The position numbers were made by a program, and so were the translations under genes. Source: Conchocele bisecta (Eukaryota; Mollusca; Bivalvia; Lucinida; Thyasiridae). From it: a stretch of 64,000 nucleotides of DNA. The DNA lies in contig CM055265.1 of the NCBI GenBank assembly GCA_029237695.1, forward strand, positions 86,897,447-86,961,446. Direction: 5' to 3'. The notes under the pieces are model-generated. The model saw nothing but the letters and a program-made list of their open reading frames with translations. It was not told the origin of the DNA and did no database searches. Positions 12,360-25,203 of the stretch are shown here, in pieces. Position 1 is the stretch's first letter. Each line of letters opens with the position of its first letter.

Positions 12360-12619
12360 CAGGGTTCAAGCTAGGCCAAAAATTTAGGGAGAAGTGACTT
12401 CTCCCTCCTGGCAAAATAGGGAGAAGTGAGGCAAAATTAGGGAGAAGTGATAAAAATCATAATTTCACTGAACATTTCTCTTACGGTTATCGCGTAACTG
12501 TAAACTCTATGTGTACACACCAGGGGTCATCAAACAATCGATGCGATCCAATTTTACACGCCTATTTGGTGGGATTAGGCATTTATGACATGCACTCGCC
12601 CCTAGGGTCTGAAATTAAT

Positions 12620-12662
<43 letters not shown>

Positions 12663-12757
12663 AGGGCGACTTGACTTCCCCCTACGGGAAAAATAAGTCG
12701 ACTTGGTCAGAAAAAAAGCGACCACTTCGCCCATGTCGCCCTCAAACATGAACCCTG
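12360..12757. mobile_element. CAGGGTTCAA-ended element with 5-bp duplication CATTG
   Basis: It starts CAGGGTTCAAGC and ends ATGAACCCTG, flanked by CATTG on both sides (12355-12359 and 12758-12762). Subterminal AGGGAGAAGTGA repeats and an A-run of about 36 (12624-12659) fill it. The ends match the larger element at 7994-9323. A short target duplication with CAGGG ends suggests a hAT-type non-autonomous element of the 5-bp class. Confidence 0.6.
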
Positions 12758-15081
12758 CATTGTTCATAAAAAATATTTAAACATTTAAAAACAATTGCAA
12801 GTTTGGAGAAAAAATATAATCTCGGAATGCAAAAACAATTTCAGCGCAATACGGTCGTAACTCAAGTTATTTTTACAACAGTTTTGTGCTGCACTTTATA
12901 CAATATTGTTGTAGCTATGCAATGATATTTTGATATATAAATAAAGATCAAGTTGTAGTTTGTCAGAAAATAATATTACATTTAAAATGGACCTTTTTTT
13001 TATTAAAAAATATGAGATTGAAAATAATGTTTAACTGACAAAAAGTTCAGCGCAATGCACATTACGCAAACACGTCTTATTTGGAATTAATAAATCACTG
13101 AACTACTTTCGGCAAGGGAGATAATCAATATCACGCGAACTATTTTCATACGAGCCAAGCGGATTGTTCTGTTTATGATTAGTATATATAGTTTTAAGCT
13201 ATCTCCTGTGATATATAATGATACATTATTTTGTTATGTTATGGGTACTAATACATGTTGTTTCAATAGCGTATCTCTGTAACGGTATCGTTGTAGATGG
13301 AGTTGCAAATAATTTAATAATTATTACGTTCAAATGGTTGCGTAATACTGATAGCACTTCTGTATAACTGTGATTGTCGTAAATGGCGCAATAGTCGTGA
13401 GGTTAAGGTTGCCGATTTCAATGATTTAATTACCGATTCCCGAAAGGGTCGGGGGTTCAATGCTCGACGTGGTAATTTTTTTTTCTCCATATATATTATT
13501 TTTGTGATTTTAATATTTTCACAATTTTATGATTTTAATAAAAATACCTATAAATTGATAGAAACTTACCAACAATGAATGTGTCCGTCTTTAAGTAATA
13601 TATACACAGACAGTTTGTTACTGTTTTTTATGTTTAAGTAATATATACACAGACAGTTTGTTACTATTTTTTTAAGTTTGAGGTACTGTCTATACCATAT
13701 AATGTTTTACTGTCCCAAAATCTATTGTTTTGGCTGTCACAATTAATTAATTTTCGGACAGCAAACATTTTTTTATGAATTTGAAATAATTATTGTCCTC
13801 CATCTGCTCACAACACTGTTCGAACTGCGCCTGTGGCTACCACGACCAGAATTCACTGGCCAGTATTCACACACAGTAGCCATCGGCGTCTATTTATTAA
13901 ATTATTATTTTTTATTTTATTTGAATTCCGCGTGAACGCTGCATTTTGTGTCAACACCATTTACAGAAAATATTGGTGATTTTCTAAACGAATATCGGAG
14001 AAATGCGGCTATATATTTTGTCAATTTTCAACACCATTTACGGAAAAAAAATACTGATTTTTTAAAACAATATCGGCACAACTAAATACGGTGATAGAAT
14101 TTTTGTCAACTTTTCAACACCAGTTACGGAAAACATTACTGATTTTCTAAAAACAATATCGGCGAAGGTGTACTGAACTACTCTTTATTTTAAATAACCA
14201 GCCGTCTAATAGATCTGTGTATAATCGAGAGTATATCGTTAATTGTCATGTTGTCTCCTCTCCAACAGTGAGGTGTTGCGGCACACATCAAAACGACACG
14301 TCAATTTCAAAACATTGCCTCAGGGTCACAGCTGTGTGGTGTCATCAGATCAACACCTCGTCACACACAACTACGCATTATCAATTTTTTTCCCCACACA
14401 AAGCGACGTGTATTTACAACTAGATCTGTGTAATGTGTCGGGTGTAGCCAAAGACCACACATAAATTCGTAATTAGTCACAGATGTAGCCTTAAAATATA
14501 ATAGATTTCCTTAAATTACGTCCGCAAGTTGACAGATATTTCAGAGCAGACGTCATCGTAATTTGCCGTTATTTATTTCCAAAATTAGCCATATATTCTG
14601 TAAATGGCGTTGAAAGTTGACAATAAATTAAGACCAGATCAGTATGTTAAATCGCTATCGACGACAACTGACGATCCGATGAGAGAGTAATACCGTTTAC
14701 GCGTATCCAATGTTAAATATACATGGCACAAGTTACACATGATGCAGATCACATGACTGGATATTTCCAAATACATACTCCGTTAATTTCTAAAATCTAT
14801 TATGTTTCATAAATTAGTGTAGTTGACTATATCTTTCTCAAACCATGTTTTCATATAATTTACTGTTTACATTGTTTTATTAAACACTTTATACTAATCT
14901 ATAATTTCTAGTGACAGAAATCATGGAAACTATATCTTCAATGCACAATAATGTAAAAATGATTATATAATTTAATTCCAATATTCAAGGCTAAACATGG
15001 TTGTGTCATTTAAAATTATTAGGAGTTAAAAGCGAGAAAGTCAAATAATTTCTGACGTAACTTGAGATAAAATTGTATTTT

Positions 15082-18000
15082 TAGCCAGGTTTTTTGAAAA
15101 AAAATCCAGGCTATTGGATTGGTGAAAGCCAGGCGGGCGGGCGGGTGGCGTCCACAATCAATGTTAAGTTTTCGTGTTTCAGTCCATTTCTTTGTTACTG
15201 TACCACCTAGGACCACCAAACTTTCACAGCTTCATAATCAAGGGGTGCCCACCCACCATATCACTATCCAACAAGTTACTTTTTTATTTTTTTTTAACTT
15301 GACCCATTTTTTTCCGCGCAGTCGACTTAGCCATTTTTTCAATGTTAAGTTTTCTTTTCACGTTTACAATGTTAAGTTTTTTCGTGTTTAAGTCCATTTC
15401 TTTGGTACTGTACCACCTAGGACCACCAAACTTTCACAGCTTCATAATCAATGCGTGCCCACCACATATCACTATCCAACATGTTACTTTTTTTTTAACT
15501 TCACCCATTTTTTCCGCGCAGTCGACTTAGCCATTTTCAATGTTAAGTTTTCGTGTTTACAATGTTAAGTTTTCGTGTTTAAGTCCATTTCTTTGGTACT
15601 GTACCACCTAGGACCACCAAACTTTCACAGCTTCATAACCAAGGGGTGCCTACCACATACAACTATCCAACATGTGACCATTTTTTTTATCTTCACCTAT
15701 TATTTCTACGTAATTGACTTAGCCATTTTCAACGTTAACTTTTTAACGTACGTCTCGTTAAAGTTTTTTGGTTAAAACTTTTTCGTTATACTATATCTCT
15801 GCAAGTGCTTCGCCCATTACCTTGAAACTTCACATGGGTGTTTATCATCATCCATATTTTCATTCTAACCCCCAACCGTGCGGCCCCTGTGCCCAATGTC
15901 AAGGTCAAATTACTTTTAATTTTTTTGTTAAAGTTTTTTGTGTACTATATCTCTGTAACTGCTTCATCCATTACCTTGATACTTCACATGGGTGTTTATC
16001 ATCATTGTCGCACCTGCTTGCGGAAAGCGCGATGTCGTCGGCATTTTGGCATATGTCCGTCCGTCCGTACGTCCGTGTGTCCGGTTAAAAGTTTTTAGCC
16101 AGGTTTTTTGAAAAAAAATCCAGGCTATTGGATTGGCGAAAGCTGGGCGGGCGGGCGGGCGGGCGGGCGGGCGGTGTCCACAATCAATGTTAAGTTTTCG
16201 TGTTTGAGTCCATTTCTTTGTTACTGTACCACCTAGGACCACCAAACTTTCACAGCTTCATAATCAAGGGGTGCCCACCACATATCACTATCCAACATGT
16301 TACTTTTGTTTTAACTTGACCCATTTTTTCCGCGTAGTCGACTTAGCCATTTTCAATGTTAAGTTTTCGCATTTACAATGTTAAGTTTTCGTGTTTAAGT
16401 CCATTTCTTTGGTACTGTACCACCTAGGACCACCAAACTTTCACAGCTTCATAATCAAGTGCCCACCACATATCACTATCCAACATGTTACTTTTTTTTT
16501 AACTTCACCCATTTTTTCCGCGCAGTCGACTTAGCCATTTTCAATGTTAAGTTTTCGCGTTTACAATGTTAATTTTCGTGTTTAAGTCCATTTCTTTGGT
16601 ACTGTACCACCTAGGACCACCAAACTTTCACCAGCTTCATAACCAAGGGGTGCCTACCACATACAACTATCCAACATGTGACCATTTTGTTACCTTCACC
16701 TATTATTTCTACGTAATTGACTTAGCCATTTTCAACGTTAACTTTTTAACGTACGTCTGGTTAAAGTTTTTTGGTTAAAACTTTTTCGATATACTCTATC
16801 TCTGCAACTGCTTCGCCCATTACCTTGAAACTTCACAAATGGGTGTTTTATCATCATCCATATCATTCTATTCTAACCCCCAACCGTGCGGCCCCTGTGC
16901 CCAATGTCAAGGTCAAATTACTTTGAATTTTTTTGTTAAAGTTTTTTCGTGTACTATATTTCTGCAACTGCTTCACCCAATACCTTGATACATTCACATG
17001 GGTGTTTATCATCATTGTTGCACTTGCTTGCGGAAAGCGCGATCCTGTGCCCAATGTCAAGGTCAAATTACTTTGAATTTTTTTGTTAAAGTTTTTTTTC
17101 GTGTACTATATCTCTGCAACTGCTTCACCCAATACCTTGATACTTCACATGGGTGTTTTATCATCATTGTCGCACCTGCTTGTGGAAAACGCGATCCTGT
17201 GCCCAATGTCAAGGTCAAGTTACTTTGAATTTTTTTTTTAAAGTTTTTTCGTGTAATATATCTCTGCAACTGCTTCACCCAATACCTTGATACTTCACAT
17301 GGGTGTTTTATCATCATGTCGCACCTGCTTGCGGAAAGCGCGATCCTGTGCCCAATGTCAAGGTCAAATTACTTTGAATTTTTTTGTTAAAGTTTTTTTC
17401 GTGTACTATGTCCTCTGCAAACTGCATTCACACCCATACCTTGATTACTTCACATGGGTGTTTATCATCATTGTCACACCTGCTTGCGGAAAGCGCGATG
17501 TCGTCGGCATTTTGGCATATGTCCGTCCGTCCGTACGTCCGTGTGTCCGGTTAAAAGTTTTTAGCCAGGTTTTTGAAAAAAAATAAAAAAAAAATCCAGG
17601 CTATTGGATTGGCGAAAGTTGGGCGGGCGGGCGGGCGGGCGGGCGGGCGGGCGGCGGCGTTCCACAATCAATGTTAAGTTTTCGTGTTTGAGTCATTTCT
17701 TTGTTACTGTACCACCTAGGACCACCAAACTTTCACAGCTTCATAATCAGGGGTGCCGACCACATATCACTATTCAACATGTTATTTACTTTTGTTTTAA
17801 CTTGACCCATTTTTTCCGCGTAGTCGACTTAGCCATATTTTCAATGTTTAAGTTTTCGCGTTTACAATGTTAAGTTTTCGTGTTTAAGTCCATTTCTTTG
17901 GTACTGTACCACCTAGGACCACCAAACTTTCACAGCTTCATAATCAAGGGGTGCCCACCACATATCACTATCCAACATGTTACTTTTTTTTTAACTTCAC

Positions 18001-19755
18001 CCATTTTTTTCCGCGCAGTCGACTTAGCCATTTTCAATGTTAAGTTTTCGCGTTTACAATGTTAAGTTTTCGTGTTTAAGTCCATTTCTTTGGTACTGTA
18101 CCACCTAGGACCACCAAACGTTCACAGCTTCATAACCAAGGGGTGCCTACCACATACAACTATCCAACATGTGACCATTTTGTTACCTTCACCTATTATT
18201 TCTACGTAATTGACTTAGCCATTTTCAACGTTAACTTTTTAACGTACGTCTGGTTAAAGTTTTTTGGTTAAAACTTTTTCGTTATACTATATCTCTGAAA
18301 CTGCTTCGCCCATTACCTTGAACTTCACATGGTGTTTATCATCATCCATATTTTCATTCTAACCCCCAACCGTGCGGCCCCTGTGCCCAATGTCAAGGTC
18401 AAATTACTTTGAATTTTTTTGTTAAAGTTTTTTCGTGTACTATATCTCTGCAACTGCTTCACCCAATACCTTGATACTTCACATGGGTGTTTATCATCAT
18501 TGTTGCACTTGCTTGCGGAAAGCGCGATCCTGTGCCCAATGTCAAGGTCAAATTACTTTGAATTTTTTTGTTAAAGTTTTTTCGTGTACTATATCTCTGC
18601 AACTGCTTCACCCAATACCTTGATACTTCACATGGGTGTTTATCATCATTGTCGCACCTGCTTGTGGAAAACGCGATCCTGTGCCCAATGTCAAGGTCAA
18701 ATTACTTTGAATTTTTTTTTTAAAGTTTTTTCGTGTACTCTGCAACTGCTTCACCCAATACCTTGATACTTCACATGGGTGTTTATCATCATTGTCGCAC
18801 CTGCTTGCGGAAAAGCGATCTAGTGCCAATGTCAAGGTCAAATTACTTTGAATTTTTTTTGTTAAAGTTTTTTCGTGAATATGTCTCTGCAACTGTTCAC
18901 CCAATACCTTGATATTCACATGGGTGTTTACTCATTGTCCACCTGCTTGCGGAAAGCGCGATATCGTCGCATTTTGGCTACTCCGTCCGTTCGTCCGTGT
19001 GTCCGGTTAAAGTTTTTTGGTTAAAGTTTTTCCACCTACTATATCTATTTTTTTAGTGTCCATGCCTTGCCCCAAGGTGCGACATGCAGGCCACGGCCAT
19101 CTAGTCTACAAAAAGTGGGTATAATTATGTTATCCAAGTGTCTATGCTTGGAAAAAACCTGGCCTTCGTGTCTTTGCCTCGTTTCTTGTTTTAACTTGAC
19201 CCATTTTTTCCGCGCAGTCGACTTAGCCATTTTCAATGTTAAATTTTTTGGTTAAAACTTTTTCGTTATACTATATCTCTGCAACTGCTTCGCCCATTAC
19301 CTTGAAACTTCACATGGGTGTTTATCATTGTCCATATTTTCATTCTAACCCCAACCGTGCAGCCCCTGTGCGCAATGTCAAGGTCAAATTACTTTGAATT
19401 TATTTGTTAAAGTTTTTTGTTTACTATATCTCTGCAACTGCTTCACCCATTACCTTGATACTTCACATGGGTTTTATCATCATTGTCGCACCCGCTTGCG
19501 GAAAGCGCGATATCGTCGGCATTTTTGCATACGTCCGTCCGTCCATCCGTCCGTAAGTCTGTGTGTCCGGTTAAAGTTTTTTCGTTAAAGTTTTTCCATC
19601 TACTATATCTATTTTTTTAGTGTCCATGCCTCGCCCCAAGGCGCGACATGCAGGCCACGGCCATCTAGTCTACAAAAAGTGGGTATAATTATGTTATCCA
19701 AGTGTCCATGCTTGGAAAAAACCTGGCCTTCGTGGCTTTGCCTCGTTTCTTGTTA
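15082..19755 (+). repeat. Three tandem family E core-repeat elements
   Basis: Heads at about 15082, 16097 and 17561 read TAGCCAGGTTTTTTGAAAA followed by a GGGC microsatellite. Each is followed by three blocks of about 195 bp (TGTACCACCTAGGACCACC), then a variable number of blocks of about 120 bp (CAATGTCAAGGTCAAATTAC, CTGCAACTGCTTCACCC), then a CCGT microsatellite. The 3' end carries AAAAAACCTGGCC (19716-19728), the inverse of the head, and TTTCTTGTTA at 19755. An internal 3' module (about 19025-19185) is fused back to body sequence. ORFs here are repeat artefacts. Confidence 0.75.
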
Positions 19756-20564
19756 TAAATTGCTATGATTATGGTTAAAGGCACTAGGTATCAGATATGC
19801 AGAGAAACAGATTCATAAAAAATTATTATCAAATGATATGGTGTAATTGGTAAACGTTATGTGCAGTACATCACATGAAAAACAACATATTGAGTATCTG
19901 AAACATCATCTGAGACAGTCACACAGCACCTTTAATAACTGTACATATTATTACTGATGATGGGTGTCTGTTAACCCCAGGAATGGCTCAATATAATTAA
20001 ATAGTTTGTCAGTAGTTTCAAGTTGAAATAAAAAAAATACTTTCGATTTCAATAACAGAACAGCCCATTATCAATTATTTTTTACAATATCTTTATGACA
20101 ATTAAATATGTAAATGTAGGTCAAGGTCATGACCCTAATGATAATGTACCGGTAATTATGTAAAGTGTATATCTGCAGTGCATAATAAGCAGTACTAGTT
20201 GCATCTGTGTATGTACGGATATTAGTGAAAAACTTTAAATTCAGACATGTACACGACACATGCTTCAATGAGCTAATAAAGTTGACCACTGAAGGTCAAG
20301 GTCATGACCTTGATGATAATAACATGTTATGCTCAGAAAAGAAAATACATCAAGGATAGATCATTCATTGCAAGTAAATTCCTGAAGCTGAAATCAAAAT
20401 ATCAAGTTTTACAACAGATTTTTAAAAATTTATTCAGAGTTACGACCGTATTGCGCTGAACTAATGCAGCATTTTGGCTGTTATTTTCAGCGCAATACGG
20501 TCGTAACTCAAATATTTGCTAATATTACTTTTTTATTTAATTGAATTTTTTTTCATAAGGTTAT

Positions 20565-20883
20565 CAGGCCCGTACGCAGGATTTTCTATTGGGGGGTGCG
20601 TCAGGGGTGAGCCCCACGTAGTGGAGCGAGTACGCTAGGGGGGTCCGGGTGCATGCTCCACCTGAAATTTTTTAAACCTAGATGGCCTGAAATGCACTCT
20701 CCTGCATTTTAAGTCATTTAAATTCGGATTTCAACGGTGGTAAATTGTGACATTTTCATGCAAATTACCTGTATATTAATGCATTTCAAGATTTGTTGAG
20801 ATTACTGTTTGAAAAATAGCGAACCTCGATGAATTTAGGGGGGTGCATACGCACCCGTCGCACCCCCCCTGCGTACGGGCCTG
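20565..20883. mobile_element. CAGGCCCGTACGC-ended MITE with 5-bp duplication GTTAT
   Basis: Inverted ends CAGGCCCGTACGCAGG…CCTGCGTACGGGCCTG flank 319 bp. GTTAT occurs directly on both sides (20560-20564 and 20884-20888). A GGGGGGTGCG / GCACCCCCC pair extends the inverted repeat. There is no transposase. The ends are typical of hAT-type elements, with a 5-bp rather than 8-bp duplication. Confidence 0.75.
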
Positions 20884-23320
20884 GTTATTACAGAATATAA
20901 GTGAAACTGGTACATAACTGAGTGTAATTGTTAGTTTTAGAAATATTTTTGGCTCTCCTGAACATTTTACAAAAAGTGAGTTATGACCGTATTGCGCTGA
21001 ACCCTCGAGATCTGTTTTCTTGCATGGAATGCCTTGATATTTCATTCATGCATTCATCTGATGATCCTCTATCGGTCTATAGCAAATCGACCCCCTTACC
21101 CCAAGGTCAAGGTCACAAACTTAGCACATTCATAAACTTAACGTTGGGGTAAATGTCTTATAACATCTGTTTCCTTTCATGGAACGCCTTGATATTTCAT
21201 ACATGCATTCCTCAGATGATCCTCTATCATGCTGTAGCAAATCCACGACCCACCACCCAACCCTTACGTCAAGGTCACAAACTTAGCATGTTCATAAACT
21301 TAACGTTGTGGTAAATGTTGTGTAACTTCTGTTTCTTTACAGGGAATGCCTTCATATTTCATACATGCATTCATCTGATGATACTCTATTGTGCTATAGC
21401 AAATCAATGACCCACCCCCACCCCTTTTCCTAAGGTCAAGGTCACAAACTTAGCACATTCATAAACTTAACGTTGGGGTAAATGTCTTATAACATCTGTT
21501 TCCTTTCATGGAACGCATTGATATTTCATACATGCATTCCTCATATGACACTCTATCATGCTGTAGCAAATCCATGGCCCACCACCCAACCCTTACCCCA
21601 AGGTCAAGGTCACAAACTTAGCATGTTCATAAACTTAACGTTGGGGTAAATGTTGTATAACTTCTGTTTCTTTACAGGGAACGCTTTGATATTTCGTACA
21701 TGCATTCCTCAGATGACCCTGTATCATGCTGTAGCAAATCCACAACCCACCACCCAACCGTTACCCCAAGGTCAAGGTCACAAACTGAGGATGTTCATAA
21801 ACTTAACGTTGGGGTAAATGTTGTGTAACTTCTGTTTCTTTACAGGGAACGCCTTCATATTGCATACATGCATTCATCTGATGATACTCTATCGTGCTAT
21901 AGCAAATCCATGACCCACCCCCCACCCCTTTCCCCAAGGTCAATGTCACAAACTTAGCAGTTTCATTAATTTAACGTTGGGATAAATGTCTTATAACATC
22001 TGTTTCCTTTCATGGAACGCCTTGATATTTCATACATGCATTCACCTGATGATACTCTATCATGCTATAGCAAATCCATGACCCACCGCCAACCCCTTAC
22101 CCCAAGGTCAAGGTCACAAACTTGGCACATTCATAAACTTAACGTTGGGGTAAATGTCTTATAACATCTGTTTCCTTTCATGGAACGCATTGATATTTCA
22201 TACATGCATTCCTCAGATGACCCTCTATCATGCTGTTGGAGTAAATGTCTTTTTATAACTTCTGTTTCTTTACAGGGAACACCTTGATATATTTCATACA
22301 TGCATTCATCTGATGATCCTCTATTGTGCTACAGCAAATCCATGACCCACCCCTTTCCTCAAGGTCAAGGTCACAAACTTTTCCTTCATCTAAAATGCTT
22401 AATATTTCACACATGCATTCCTGTAAGGCTCTACTACCATGCTGTGCCAAATCCACGACCGTCCAACCCCCGCAGATCCCAAGGTCAAGGTCAAATACTT
22501 AGTCTCTTTACAAAACTTAACATCAGAGAAATATTGTTATAACTTCTATTTCCTTCATCTAAAATGCTTAATATTTCACACATGCATTCCTGTAAGGCTC
22601 TACTACCATGCTGTGCCAAATCCACGACCATCCAACCCCCGCTGATACCAAGGTCAAGGTCAAATACTTAGTCTCTTTACAAAACTTAACATCAGAGAAA
22701 TATTGTTCTAACTTCTATTTCCTTCATCTAAAAATGCTTAATATTTCACACATGCATTCCTGTAAGGCTCTACATACCATGCTGTGCCAAATCCACGACC
22801 GTCCAACCCCCGCTGATCCCAAGGTCAAGGTCAAAATACTTAGTCTCTTTACAAAACTTAATCATCAGAAAATATTGTTCTAACTTCTGTTTCCTTCATC
22901 TAAAATTCTTAATATTTCACACATGCATTCCTGTAAGGCTCTAATACCATGCTGTGCCAAATCCATGACCGTCCAGCCCCCGCTGATCCCAATGTCAAGG
23001 TCAAATACTTAGTCTCTTTACAAAACTTAACAACAGAGAAATAAGTTATAACTTCTATTTCTTTCATTGAAAATTATTATTATTTCACTTGTGCATTCCT
23101 CTAAGGTTGTACTATCATGCTGTGACAAATATACGACTGTCCAACCCCTGCTGATCCCAAGGTCAAGGTCACATACTTAGTCTCATTTACAAAACTTAAC
23201 ATCAGAAGAAATATGTTGTTATAACTTCTATTTCTTTCATTGAAAATTCTTAATATTTCATATGCTGTGACAAATCCACGCTGATCTTGAGGTCAACGTC
23301 ACATACATACCGTATAACCT

Positions 23321-23574
23321 CGAATTAACACCCCCCTCCTAATGAACGCCCCCCACCCCCCACCCCCCACCCCCCCCCCCCCCAAATTAAAAAAAAAAAA
23401 AATAATAATAATAATAATTTACCAATGACCGCCAATGTCAAACACAAATAATCCTTAAATCCTTATTTGTGTTTGAAATTGGCGGTCCTTGGTAATTTTT
23501 TTTTTTTTTTTACTGGCTAATAAACGCCCCCCTTTTGTAAAATGTAACGCCTCCGGGGGCGTTAATTCGAGGTA
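23321..23574. mobile_element. MITE with CCTCGAATTAACG ends
   Basis: Left ACCTCGAATTAACACCCCC and right GGGGGCGTTAATTCGAGGTA face each other around C-rich/A-rich loops and an inner inverted repeat (ACCAATGACCGCCAATnnCA / its inverse). It interrupts a core repeat of A2 (…CATAC | GTCTCTTTAC). Termini and a TA at the right edge suggest a Tc1/mariner (pogo-like) MITE. Confidence 0.6.
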
Positions 23575-24480
23575 GTCTCTTTACAAAACTGAACGTCAGA
23601 GAAATCGGTTATAACTTCTATTTCCTTGCTCGGATCTGCTTCCCATTTCATTCACACACTCATTGCTCCAATGGACCTCTACCACCCTGTGACAAATTCA
23701 CGTTCATGCCGCTTTCGCTAATCCCAGAGTCAAGGTCACAAGCCCACACACTTGGAAATTTTTACATATTTTAGGGGTACCTGGGCCCACGCGGGGGGTA
23801 TTCCGTAAGCCTCGCTTACTGACCAATCTAGTTTATACAACTGTGCCAAGTTTGAGTGAAGGCTGCCAACAGGCGAGCTTTGTTGTCTTCTGACAACTCT
23901 TGTTATCATCAAAAACATGCTTTGACTGCACTTTAGAATAATTTACAACATGGTTTGACAGCACTTTAGAATCATTTTGATTGGAAATTATTCTAAAGTG
24001 CTGTCGACCCATGTTTTTATTGAGAAATAAGGCAAGACATAAAAGCAACAGCAGACGACAATTGTTGTGTATAGCGGTGTAAGGGTTAATAGAGGAAATT
24101 TACTGTACACACTTCTTTATCATCATCCATATTTTCATTCTACAGTCCACCCATGTTTCTTTCATGTCTGAAGTCAAGGCCAAATGACTATGTATTTCGG
24201 TCCTGGCGGCGGCCGGGGGTATCCGTGAACCCCTGCTCACTTACTCTAGTGATAAATATTTTTGTTGCCTTTACTGTCAATAAGAATATAGCGAAGTATG
24301 AATGTGAACGTCCAGCGGATTGTAGTTAAATTTTAGTGCACAAAAGTGAAACCTTATTCCACAAATCTATACTGTAACTGCAGTGTAGTGGTATAGTTCA
24401 AGCCTGTAAAGCGGAAAGCATGCATCTATGTATCGGGCAATGGCAGTATATTCACAGAAGAATATGTGGGTATCACGGGG

Positions 24481-24874
24481 CTCCAGATAAGGAATTTGTG
24501 ATTGAGTATTGTCACTCCATCATTTCTGAAGCAATTGGGTATTTCGAAATTTTAATTGGGAAAATAAAATCACACTACTGTTTACACATCAATAGACCTC
24601 AATTATTGAATGGTTTGCTTTGAAATGAAAACATGTCTTGGCATTTCATTAGAATTGTCTCCTTGGAGACAATTCTAATGAAATACCAAGATGTGTTTTC
24701 ATGGGAAATAAGAAAAATATGCTATATTTGTGGTCTGTTTATTGTTTTCTGCAGCATGATAAATGTACCACAAATTTTGTATAGCTTTTTGATACTCACT
24801 ACCTACTTCTGATTTCAATTGGGTTTTTGGCAATTTTAATTGGGTATTTAAGCAAATACGCAGCTTATCTGGAG
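24481..24874. mobile_element. Foldback MITE, family R, copy 1
   Basis: Ends CTCCAGATAAG…CTTATCTGGAG. The centre is a strong palindrome around TTTCATTAGAATTGTCTCC|TTGGAGACAATTCTAATGAAA. A second copy lies in the opposite orientation at 61838-62193, and the central palindrome recurs in altered form at 36476-36530. Interval 24090-24480 holds a short CTAG-ending fragment (to 24243) and plain intron. Confidence 0.75.
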
Positions 24875-24943
24875 CTCTGGGTATCAGGCAGTGTTACGGG
24901 GGCGAGGAGAGGAGGGGTATTTTCAAACATGTCTTGCCCGTTT

Positions 24944-25203
24944 TTAACCCATTGCATGCGGTATACCAACATTTTTTTTATTTACTTCCCACAATTTTTT
25001 TCTCTTTTCTCATATATGAGAAGTATATTATGTGACCACTCATTTGAATTGTCTCGATGAGAGGGTTCAAATGGTGATCACAACATATTCTTCAGAGAAG
25101 GAGTAAGAAAAATACATTACGTATTCAGATTTTTTTTGCTAGAAAAATGTCAAATATTCAGAATGATAAAGGTCGCCCACTGTGGCATAGCCGTATAGGG
25201 TTA
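24944..25203. mobile_element. TTAA MITE with TTAACCCATT end (second family)
   Basis: It begins TTAACCCATTGCATG and has a central inverted repeat (CCACTCATTTGAA / TTCAAATGGTG). The right end (ATAGGGTTAT) is decayed. A better copy is at 53617-53844. The rest of 25200-26280 is a patchwork of short MITE fragments (GTAGCCCCAGATCAGCCTG, TTAACCCTGTCAACACTAT) with no gene. Confidence 0.5.

Larger units (their letters stand above)
12225..20998. repeat. Composite insertion bounded by GTCGTAACT / GCGCAATACGG repeats
   Basis: CAGCGCAATACGGTCGTAAC motifs occur at about 12840 and 20490, with inverse copies at about 20446 and 20980. A diverged relative starts at 12231. They bracket sequence foreign to A2. 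12760-15000 is AT-rich and has no gene. It contains a doubled 42-bp unit (about 13591-13675, TTAAGTAATATATACACAGA) and three tandem copies of a block of about 80 bp (about 13950, 14028, 14115; TCAACACCAnTTACnGAAAA). 19756-20440 is non-repetitive, with two GTCAAGGTCATGACC phrases (20119, 20293). Confidence 0.5.
12087..23905 (+). mobile_element. Helentron-like composite A2
   Basis: It has the same family ends as A1: TAGCTCGCCTGCATG at the left, CAGGCGAGCT at 23870-23879, hairpin GTTGTC-TTCT-GACAAC (23882-23897) and TCTTGTTA at 23898-23905. A first core repeat (12150-12224) breaks off and resumes near 21020; about 8.8 kb between is filled by other insertions. Core repeats run 21020-22380 (about 155 bp, A1 type), then 22385-23310 in a diverged form (CTTAACATCAGAGAAATATTG, CCAAGGTCAAGGTCAAATAC). 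A core-type-C fragment (23580-23831) ends AATCTAG before the 3' end. It has no coding capacity. Confidence 0.7.
12031..24089. mobile_element. TTAA-flanked MITE (family M) split by an 11.8-kb element
   Basis: The left half (12031-12088) starts TTAACCCTTACACCGCTATC. The right half (23906-24089) ends AGCGGTGTAAGGGTTAA. Together the halves total 242 bp, close to the intact copy at 40034-40267 (234 bp). The junction joins to CATTTTTA+TCATCAAAAACATGC, identical to the uninterrupted copy near 55512. Family M has TTAA at both ends, termini CCCTTA…TAAGGG and a large central palindrome (CTAAAGTGCTGTCAAACCATG), suggesting a piggyBac-mobilised MITE. Confidence 0.85.

Noticed and set aside
13385..13475. 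Possible tRNA or SINE head (GGGGGTTCAATGC resembles a B box)
   Set aside because: No matching A box at the right distance, no cloverleaf and no duplication seen; left unannotated.
24420..24623. 67-codon ORF MHLCIGQWQYIHRR…
   Set aside because: It overlaps the end of a family R MITE that is repeated elsewhere without the frame.
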